From Podarcis raffonei (lineage: Eukaryota; Chordata; Lepidosauria; Squamata; Lacertidae): a DNA stretch of 64,000 bases. The position numbers and the translations under genes are program-made. Of this stretch, positions 47,801 through 59,000 are shown in pieces. The stretch lies in NCBI RefSeq assembly GCF_027172205.1, contig NC_070611.1:42319479-42383478 (forward strand), in the 5' to 3' direction. The notes beneath the pieces were generated by a model, which did not search any database, had not been told where the DNA came from, and worked only from the letters and a program-made list of their open reading frames with translations. Numbering within the stretch: position 1 is the first letter of the stretch; the number at the start of each line of letters is the position of its first letter.

Positions 47801-50202
47801 TCTCAGCATCTTAAAAAGCAGAGACATCTTGCCAACAAAGGTCCATATAGTTAAAGCTATGGTTTTCCCAGTAGTGATGTATGGAAGTGAGAGCTGGACC
47901 ATAAAGAAGGCTGATCGCCGAAGAATTGATGCTTTTGAATTATGGTGCTGAAGGAGACTCTTGAGAGTCCCATGGACTGCAAGAAGATCAAACCTATCCA
48001 TTCTTAAGGAAATCAGCCCTGAGTGCTCACTGGAAGTACAGATCCTGAAGCTGAGACTCCAATACTTTGGCCACCTCATGAGAAGAGAAGACTCCCTGGA
48101 AAAGACCCTGGTGTTGGAAAAATGGAGGGCACAAGCAGAAGGGGACGACAGAGGACAAGATGGTTGGATAGTGTTCTCGAAGCTACCAGCATGAGTTTGA
48201 CCAAACTGAGGGAGGCAGTAGAAGACAGGAGTGCCTGGCGTGCTCTGGTCCATGGGTTCATGAAGAGTCGGACACGACTAAACGACTAAACAACAACAAC
48301 TGTCGGTTATCCAAATCACAGTAGCATGCTTAAAATTCTTTTTTCAACTATTCTCCACTATCATTGAAATGTGGAGATCTCAGGAAACTTACTGCATGCA
48401 CAAAAAATGTTTTAGAAAGCTTTGCCAAGTGTCCAGATGAATGTTTGATTAGAGTGTATATATTTGAAAAATATTTCAAAACACTTATTTAAATTTTTTA
48501 TTATTATTTAAAATTACTTGTAGGTCTGGAATTCAAGAACAGGCCAGCTTCTGTGTGTGTTTGAAGAACATGCAGAGCAGGTCAACTGCTGCCAGTTTAA
48601 CAATACAAATCACCGCCCATTTCTATTGGCTACATGTTCAAATGACACTTTTGTCAAAGTAAGTAAGTAAAAAATACGGAATTTATATTTATAGTTACAC
48701 TTTACAGTTGTAATTTGTACACTTTCTTACTCTGTGGTGGTGAGAGTATCCATGGAAATTTATCTCAGATCTGCAGACTTGGTATCCCTTACCTTAGCCA
48801 CTGGAGGCTACCTGGATTCTGCATGATTACTGGCTTTGTTAGAGTAGGAGAAGGAATTACAGACTTGCTTCCTTATGTCCATTACTCTCCGGTTCCAAGT
48901 TTCCTGTAGAAGTCACTGATAGGCTTTCATGCTTGGACTGCACATTAATTACATATCCAGTTTCTTCCTGCTTGCCATGTATACTTTTGTAATAAATTGT
49001 TTTCAACCAGGATATCTGAAGGATCTCTTGTATATGAGCCTACCTGTTCTCATTGATTGTCAGGGGAGGCTACTCCAGGCTGCTCTTCAGGCTTGCAGTG
49101 GTGAAACACCTGGGAAGAGAACTTATTAGCAGTGGCACCCAGGCTATAGAACTCTGCCTGAGGACACTCAAATACCGTATTTTTCGCTCTATAGGACGCA
49201 CTTTTTCCCCTTCAAAAATGAAGGGGAAATGTGTGTGCGTCCTATGGAGCGAAGACGCCATAGCCCCGCGACCCTCTCCCGGCTGGAGAGGTGACGTGCG
49301 GCTATGGCAGGAGCCTCCATAGCCGTGTGTCGCCTCTCCAGCCGGGAGAGCGCGCACGGGGCTAAGGCAGCCCCCCGCGACCCTCTGCCGGCTGGAGAGG
49401 CGAGGCGCGGCTATGGCAGGAGCCTCCATAGCCGCGCGTCGCCTCTCCAGTCGGGAGAGCGCGCGCGGGGCTAAGGCAGCCCCCCGCGACCCTCTGCCGG
49501 CTGGAGAGGCGACGCGCGGCTATGGCAGGAGCCTCCATAGCCGCGCGTCGCCTCTCCAGCCAGGAGAGCGCGCGCGGGGCTAAGGCAGCCCCCCGCGACC
49601 CTCTCCCGGCTGGAGAGGCGACGCGCGGCTATGGCAGCAGCCTCTCCGCTGCGCCTTTCCACTGCTCCCTGACCTGCTCTTTGGGGCTGGTGGTGGGCTT
49701 CCCCCCGCCAGCCCCAAAGAGCAGGTCGAAAGGAACCTGAAGCCTGGAGAGCGAGAGGGGTCGGTGTGCACCAACCCCTCTCGCTCTCCAGGCTTCCAAG
49801 GTAGCCGTCTGAACGCACCTTAAACGGCACCTTGTTTTAGAGCGGGAAAACAAGAGGGGGAAAATTCTCCCCCTCTCTGCGCAGCGCCTCCTGCCACTTC
49901 GCTGAAGGGGCGCTGGGCAGAGAGCGGAAGAATTTTTTTCCCTTGTTCTCCCCCCTCTAAAACAAGGTGCGTCCTATTGTCCGGTGCGTCCTATGGTGCG
50001 AAAAATACGGTACTTCCTGACTTCAGATATCATGTTAAAAATAGTATTGGTCAGATAATATGTTTGTTCAAGGCATTCTCTAAAACAATGAAGGTAATAA
50101 AATGAAGAAGTTTGGCTTCTGTATTTGATTTGTATATACTTTCATTGATTTAATATTGTCTGTCCTATATTACCATTTGTAAAATGTTTCACATATATAT
50201 AC

Positions 50203-50262
<60 letters not shown>

Positions 50263-52968
50263 ATATGTATATATACATATACATATATACTTTGCTGCTG
50301 GCCTTTGGGGTTCAATTAGGGAGATAAGGTTACTTTATTAAATACGTACATGCATGCATATGCATATTGCTGCTTCTGAACATCTTACTTTCTTGCTGCT
50401 TGCTCCAGCAATCCTTAATTCATGTTGGATGGGCTTTAAGGAACTCCCACACTGCTTCCTATCTTATCTGCAAATCTGTCTCATATTTTGAGACTTTATA
50501 TAACTGTCATTGTTTTTTATGTACTTAGGGGTTGAGGTGCTGTATATAAGGCTAGGCAGACAGATTTAAGGGAATGAAATGCACTAACAGAATAGGGTCT
50601 GTAACTTTACTCTCTGAACAGTCTGCAGAACAGTTTGTGGTAAGGAAATTCGGAAAGTTCATACTGAAAATTGCAAGCAGCATTTCCCCCCCCCAAAAAA
50701 GAAATTTGTACTGGTGGCTATTTTGAGGATAGAAACTGAATCAACCACTTTTTTATACAGAAACTCAAATGCTTTTTACTCTTTCCCCCCGCAACCCCAA
50801 TTCTTATATGCAGCTCTGGGATTTGAACAAGAAACAGTGTCGTAATACACTGTTTGGTCACAGTAGTTCTGTTACTCACTGCAGATTTTCACCGGATGAT
50901 AAGTATGTGGCTAGTTGCTCAGCAGATGGAACTTTAAAGGTATGCTTTGGAAACTTTGACTTCTAGTACTTAAAGCCAGATTCAATAACCTTTTGATTTT
51001 GTAGTCCAGGAATTAAATGCTTTTCAAAAGCAGAGATTGCAATCCTGCACTGTGCCCATAAATTCTTAGCCATAGTTTCACTCTCTGTTGCACACTTATA
51101 AGAAAACCCAGCTGGAGAGAAACTAAGACAGTTAAGTGCTAAAGCAGGTATTACTGGTTGAGATAAACAAGATTTGTTATTGATTTGCAGCTAGATTTGC
51201 AGCTAGAAATTAATGAGCCTAAGTTAGTCATGTCCATTAATTTATTGAAGTCTACTCTGAATATCTCTTGTAGTATTCCTGTGGGGGAGAGACTTTGTTA
51301 TGGTAGGAGCTCTGCATTACTCTCATGGAGTCTCATACACATGTGTCACTATAGCATTCTTCATTTTTCATTCTTGCCTCGTTTATGTTTCTGAAGCAGA
51401 TTACGTTGAAAGATAATGATGGCATTTTATAACTAAAAGACATTTGAAATTTACATTGAAAAGGTTATAAATATAGATGTCCCTGTTATTCACAAATACC
51501 TTGCACTTGAAAAAAAATAGTATTGGGTATTCTCAAACAAAAAGCATTTATGAGCTCTGTTCATTATTTGGCAATATTTCAGATATAAATCAGCCCAAAT
51601 ATAAAATGTCTGACATTAATTTAGTTGCTTGATTTTAATATGCTGCAATTTTAAAAAATTTACTTCTAATTCCACAAGCAGACAGTTGACTTTAATGTCT
51701 ATAGATCACTGGAGAGAGTAAATTGTTTTGTTAGCAGCTATAATTGGATATGAATAAATACCTTTGCAAAATTAAATTTTACAAATCACTAGGTAGCATT
51801 AATGTTGTCTTCTACTCAGATTCATTTTTTAAATGCTTAATACAGTGTATTTATTTTTAAAGCTTTGGTATGCACATTCGGCAAATGAACTGAAAACTAT
51901 TGACATAGGAGACTGCTTTAGAAATGTGGATGAGTACCAGGATGATGTGGAAGTCTTAGTGAAGTGTTGCTCCTGGTCATCTAATGGTACTACAGTGTTG
52001 GTGGCAGCGAAAAACAGGCTTTTTGTAAGTACTTAAGTATGTCAGTAATGACTTCTTTCCTCTGAGTCACCACCTTGTTTTCCATTTGTGTTTATTTTTA
52101 AAATTGAGCAGGAGAGCAATAGTGAAAGAGAAGAGAACAACAGAAACATAGGGAACACATCACTTGTGCTTAGACATGGTGCAAAGCCTTCAACCAAGTG
52201 CTGGTCTCCAACCAGAAGTTATTTCAGTGCAGTGCAGCATCCTATGTTCTGTGCCCACACTTTCTCATGCATGCACACACTTACTTTTCAAAGGGACTTA
52301 TCAAAGGACTTTTCCAAGTTGCCTCTGCTGAGCTGCAGTCTTGTCCCACAAGGAATGGCTCTTTTGCACCGGTCCTCTTCCCTACTGTAGTTTTGATGTC
52401 CACAAGCGAGTGTAAGTCCTGCCATCTCACAGGCTCTGAACTGCAGTTAAATGCAGTTAAATGCAATTTTTGCCGTACTTCTACTAAATTGCTCAGAGAA
52501 CATATATCATATAGTAGTAGCGCATTCACAGACTTTGAAAGGATCATTTTATTTTTGTTAAGTTATCAGTAAGAAGGCATGAATAAATTGTATTGATTTA
52601 TAGAATGTTAAACTCTCTTTGAGTAGAGTATAAGTTGGAGTTAGGAAAATAACTCCAAAAGATTTTGGTAGTGTTCCACCAAGTTCCATGAACATCGGGA
52701 GTGGAATTGTTGTAGGTTAGAGGATAGGATTTTAATGATTTTTAAATATAACACACATAAAATTAAAATTGTAAGCAGTGTTTTGAAGAACATACACTCA
52801 AATTCCTAAACAGGTTTGGAGATAATATTGATGTAATAATACTTTTTATTCAAGTTTTCATCATTCAGCCTTTTAATTATAGTTTACAGAAATAGTGTTA
52901 TTTTTGAGGATAGTTATAAAACACTGAATCTGTTAAACATTCTATTGTATAATTGGCTATCAATTTCC

Positions 52969-53014
<46 letters not shown>

Positions 53015-56000
53015 TATTATTTATTTATACCCCGCCCATCTGGCTGGGTTTCCCCAGCCACTCTGGAGAATGCTAAGATATCAGTCTGCATCTGTATTGG
53101 AAGTACATTTTTAATTTTTATATATGGAGGTGTGTTTTTTTAACTTTCTTTTTTAATTGTATATTTTATTGCTGCAACACACCCTGGCACCTTATGGGAA
53201 AGGGCAGATAAAAAAATTAATAAAATAAAATTGGTCCTCTGGCAGTCAATATACTGTTGAAAGAAATAAGGTAAAGGGACCCCTGACCATTAGGTCCAGT
53301 CGTGACCGACTCTGGGGTTCTGGACATCACGGGGCTTCGAACCGCCGACCTTCTGATCGGCAAGTCCTAGGCTCTGTGGTTTAACCCACAGCGCCACCCG
53401 CATCCCGTTGAAAGAATTAAGTAATATGTTTTTGGTGTTTAAACTCTTGTCAGTGATGTTCTTTTATAAAGACATATTTATGTAAAATCATGTGACATTT
53501 AAGATTGCTGTTTAATATGGCTATTATGTTTACAGCTTTTTGACGTTAAGACCAGTGATTTGTTGACAGAGGTTCTTATAAGCCACCACAGCACTATTCA
53601 GTACTGTGACTTTTGTCCCAACAGCCAGATGGTTGCAGTTGCTTTATCACATTATTCTGTTGAGGTAAGTCACTATATTTAAGAAAATGTAAGTAAATCC
53701 TTTCCATTCTTAATATTTCCTCTTGCTCTGGTGGTTAGCTTCAGAATGGGAAGAGGACATCGCTTAGTGGTAGATTACAGGTTTTGCATGCAGAAGATCC
53801 CAGGTTTAATCCCTGGCACCTCTAGAAAGGGGACGCAGGTGGCAATGTGGGTTAAACCACAGAGCCTAGGACTTGCCGATCAGAAGGTCGGCGGTTCGAA
53901 TCCCCGTGATGGGGTGAGCTGCTGTTGCTCAGTCCCTGCTCCTGACAACCTAGCAGTTCGAAAGCACGTCAAAGTGCAAGTAGATAAATAGGTACCGCTC
54001 CAGAAGGAAGGTAAACGGCGTTTCCGTGTGCTGCTCTGGTTCGCCAGAAGCGGCTTAGTCATGCTGGCCACATGACCTGGAAGCTGTACGCCGGCTCCCT
54101 CGGCCAATAAAGCGAGATGAGCGCCGCAACCCCAGAGTCAGCCACGACTGGACCTAATGGTCAGGGGTCTCTTTACCTTTACTTTCCTCTAGAAAGACCT
54201 GGGAAAAACAGAGCAGCTGCCCATCAGAATAAATGGAATTGAGTTAGGTGACCCAAGGCAATATTAGGAAGCTATAATGTTAACCTTTGTGTGGAATTGG
54301 GCTCATCTGGCCAATTTGAGCTAATTCAAATTGATCATCTTTTTGCCAAAAGCTACTGCTGTTCTGCTGTTAAGAATATCACTTAAGCACTACCTTCCAT
54401 CAAAGAGTTACTTTCATCAAAACCAAGACACACATGACTGCTGTTAAATTTTGATCAAAGATCTGTAATATGCCTCAGTGTCGCCTTCCTAATCCATTTC
54501 CAGTAGAGCCCTGGGAGTTATGGCAGTACTCACAGGAAAAACCATATGTATTCTCCGTGTTCTAAAGTCTCACTGTTCAGCAAGTGAGTTTGACCTTTCT
54601 GAATCACCCCCTTAGCATAGAATGATGAAAGAATCCCTCTATCGCTGCTTAATGGAATCTTTTTGAGTATGGATTTTTCTAGTATAGTCTGCATTTTTCA
54701 AAGGCTCATCTGGTCGGTGAGCTCAGTCCCACTTTAAAGTTCGGCAGTCAACCTTGAATTGAACATTTTTAAGAACAGGAAATTCCTGTTGCCTCTATAT
54801 AGCTGTGTATGCATAAAAATACCATGCAGTCCTAGAAGTAAAGCACATTGAACACAGTAGGGTTGACTTCTGAGCAATCATGCATAGGATTCCACTGATT
54901 TGATTGGTGGGATACTCAGGATTTCACTTGATTCAGCTATGTGTCCATCTAGTTGAGGCTAATCAATAGTTAACTGGGTTTTACTGGTCACATCATTTTC
55001 TCATTTATCTCAGTGATCTTTTATTGGTGTTCTGAATCCTTTACCAATTTCAGCAAAAGAAAAATAAACTTTTATATAATCATCATGTAAGAGTGCCAGT
55101 TTAAATCAGTAATCTGCATATTTTAACAATAAAATGAATTACTCTGATATCTTAAATCAAAACAGTGACATGTCATAGAATCTTCTACAAGAAAAATGGT
55201 CAGCCACTGCACTCTTCATTCACTATGTTTCTGCAAACAAATACCAAAACAATTCAGAGCTAATTTGCTTCTGTCCGCTTGGTCATGTAATATGGGGTAT
55301 TCAATAGTGGTCATGAGATGCAGCTTGTAAGCATGTCTTAATATAGCAACTTTGAAATAGTGAGGCAGATAGCAGGAATATTTTGTTTCTCTTTTGAAAA
55401 TCTCATATATGTATGTTAATGCGGATTTCCCCAAATGAAGTCTCATTCACAGATGGATAAAGACACTAACTCTAAACTAAGCACACTTTGATTAAAAGTG
55501 AATAGATGTCCCAAACTGCTACCAAAACTGCAAATAATTAGTTTGTTCTGAATTTGATTTAGATATGGAATATTGAATCCTCTTCCAAAATTGCTGACTG
55601 CCGAGGACATATGAGTTGGGTCCATTCTGTGACATTTTCACTTGATGGGTCATTATTTCTCACTTCTTCTGATGACCAGACAATAAGGGTGAGCTTATTC
55701 TTTTTCAAATATTTGCTGGGAATTGTGTTTCTTTAATAAAGATTTACCGTATTTTTCGCACTATAGGATGCATTTTTTCCCCTCCAAAAATGAAGGGGAA
55801 ATGTTTGTGCGTCCTATGGGGCGAATGCAGGCTCCTTGGCCTAAGTGATAACAACGCGAAGCCTCCGAAGCCTGCGCTCCGGAGGCTTCGCGTTGCTTTC
55901 GCTGAAGCTAGGAGAGTCTCCTCTTTGAGGCTGACAGTGGGGGAAAGCAGCGCTTCCCCCCAATGCCAGCCCCAGAGGATCGGGGGGCAGCGGGAAGGCG

Positions 56001-59000
56001 TGCGACGTCTTCGCGCTGCTCCCCTACCCCGCTTTGAGGCTGGCGGTGGGGAAAAGTAGCGCTTCCCCCCATTGCCAGCCCCACAAGCTGGGTCGAAAAG
56101 CCTCAGGAGCCGCATGCTCTTTAAAGGGTGTGCGGCTTCTGCGGGCTTTTCTATGAGGTGGGGGAATTCTCCCACCTCGCAGAAAAGCCCGCAGGAGCTG
56201 CACAGCCTTTAAAGAGCACGCAGCTCTTGGGGGCGTTTCCCCAAGGAGTGAGAAGGGACTGACTGGCTAAGTCAGTCCTTTCTCACTCCTGTGGGCTTTT
56301 GCGGGAGATGGGGGAATTCCCCCACCTCCCGCAAAAGCACGCAGAAGCCGTGCGCTCTTTAGACTGAAGACCATATGAGAAAATTGTAGTTTGATTAAGT
56401 GACTGAAAACTAAAATGCCTGCCTGCATTAAGTAACTTCATACATGAAAGCAATATTTTTTAAAGTATATTTTTTAAAGAGTAAATACAGTTCTAAATTC
56501 AGACTTCCAATTTGTGCCCTAAAGTCTTAAATTTTTGACATTGCAGAACTTCTGCTATATCCTTCTTCTCTTCAACAGATATGGGAGACAAAGAAGGTGT
56601 GTGAGTCCTCTGCTGTTGTGTTGAAACGTGAAATAGATGTTTTGTTTCCTGTTAATGAAGTTTTCATCTTGGCTATTGACAATATGAAGCATCTGCAAGT
56701 AAGTATGTTTTGTATGTTGCATATGGAACGTTTAGAAAGCTTTGGCTTGTATGACTTGAATGTAGCCTACTGTACCCAAGATAATAGATGCCTCTCTTAC
56801 TCCTCCTGCCTTTTCCTCTGGCCAACATTGGCATGTGCCATCCCCACCCCTGAAAGTTGTCCATAAGGAAAAGCAGCCCTCAGACAAAAAACATTAAGTG
56901 AGAAGAGTAGGTTCCCAGACTGAAGAGGAAAAAACCTGCATCTAATGTCACTAGCAGGATCTGAGTTTTCCAACCATGTTTGCTGAGTACAAAATGTGTG
57001 GCGCATAAATCAAGTTGTGTTGATTGAATCCCTCATCTTGATGAATGCCAATAGGTGCTGATGTCTGGTTACATACCAGTATTGATTGCACCATTAGGCT
57101 TCCCAGTGTGGAGGGTGTGGAGTTGCTCTTCCTCAGGGTTCTCAGACAGCCAGTTAGCAGACACTCCTGAATAGCTTGATCCTGTAAGGGACCAGGCAGG
57201 TAGGAAGACATTTGCATTTTATTGAATTCCTCTGCATAATGAGCAAGAGTCACTGGAGTTGAAGTAGCTAACAGATGCTCTTGCCGTGGTTTCCCAAGCC
57301 TCTGCCTAGTTCACCATCCAAGGCAAAAGGAAGATTTGAAAAGTATGAATTTGGGGGAATACTCAAACTGGCAGAAAGGCTGAGCTCTTCAGTAACAGTG
57401 CATGAAAGAACTGGAACTATTAATAGAAAAAGAACGTCAGAAGAAGAGATGTTCTCAATTCAATAGGTGTTAAGAAATTCTATCTCCATTTATAATCTCT
57501 CATTGAAACTTCCTTGGAAATGTTTGTGGAAATGTGTGTACTAGAACAATACAGATGCCTCTGTTTTACACATTTCTATTCCACTTATTCTCCCATGGAA
57601 CTTTGAGAGCTCCTGTGGACCACCCTATTCACTAGCATGTCTCCTGTGATGTTCAGAATATATGGGCTATACTCCCACCTCAGCATAGGAAGCAGGCTTG
57701 GAGAAAAGAAGAAAGGGCACATTCATAAGTTCTCTGTGCCTTCTTGCAATCTCCCAGTCAACTATCTTAGTAGAAAGTGGTAAAGAAAAACTGTTTTTGC
57801 ATGCGGTTCCCCCTTTTTTGTTTTCTTCCTTCTTCCATGTGGAGACTGCTAGGGTCTTCTATAAACCCTTCTCTAACCTGTCAAAGGGCTATGAGACTGA
57901 AATGTCATAAACTGGTTTTTTTTGCCTGTTTGAAGAAAAGAAATACCATTAGGCAACTGTTTTGAAGAGCAAAATTATCCAATTTGGCCACCCTTTTTGT
58001 AACAGACTTATAAATAAGGATCAAAGTGGTGATGTTCTTTTTTGTTCTTCAGTTAGTGTTTGCTGTTAGCGTTGCTATGGATATTTGTGAAGCAGGGGAA
58101 AAAAGGTTGCAGCTGTGCAATGGCGGTGTTCATGTCTGCCTACCGCTGAATAGTTAAAGCATTTGTGAAAAATAATTGCAAGGTTTTTTTAGATACGGAA
58201 GAACTCCTTCTAAAGTGAAATTGTGGGTGGTTTGCCCTTAATACAAAGCTCTTACTGTTTCTGTGTAGTCGTCAGAAGACTCAGACCTACAAGATTATGA
58301 TAAGCAGGCACACTCTTAGCAAAGCAGCAACAAAGAGCAGTTGTGCCAGTCATACACATTTACTACCTATTTTTCTTATTTAGTGTAAATTCTTCTGCTA
58401 CTTCTAATCATAGAACCATGTATTTTGGAGTTTCTTGGTTTGGATAAAACTTATAAATATGCCAGTAATCTTAAAAATCACTACTGAAGTTGAGGAGAGG
58501 GTCAGATGCTTTTTTATGTGAAAGCTGTGTGTGTGTGTTGTACAATAATAATTTCCAATTATGCCATTGCATTGCAGCTAATTAATGGCTTCACAGGCCA
58601 TACTGTTTATCAGACTGAAGAACAGGAGCCTTTCATTAGCTGCTGTTGCCTATATGAAGACCTTCAGACTGCAGCATTTGGAGAGAAGAATGGAACAGTA
58701 AAGGTAAAATAGTTGAGATTAGTTAGGCATTGGCTTCTCTGATTGTGATCATTTCAGGTGTTATACAAAAAATGATAAATTGGCACTCAGAATCTCACAA
58801 GCAAAAACACTAGCAGGGAATCAGTTGGAAAATACTATATTCTGGGAGAATTTAGGTCCACCAAGCACCTAATATTCAGTTCTCCTCAAACTTCCTGCCA
58901 CTTTAGATTATGACATTGGGAATGGATGAGAGCTTCATTCACCAAGTCAAGCTGATGATCATCTCCTTAGAATCATAGAATTGTAGAGTTGGAAGGGACC

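Noticed and set aside
47780-48253. 157-codon minus-strand open frame
   Set aside because: It is the antisense of the BovB LINE coding region.
49053-49853. Arg/Ala/Ser-rich open frames on both strands
   Set aside because: They are translations of the 109-bp tandem hairpin array and adjacent palindromes.
50191-50290. CRISPR-like or regulatory repeat
   Set aside because: It is a simple (TA)n microsatellite; no spacers and no conserved unit.
52198-52572. 124-codon plus-strand open frame in APAF1 intron 17
   Set aside because: No recognisable similarity, no splice-site support, and the composition resembles the surrounding intron.
56951-57253. 100-codon minus-strand frame with faint resemblance to a retroelement gag fragment
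   Set aside because: Too short and too weak to assign; it has no terminal repeats and no neighbouring retroelement genes.
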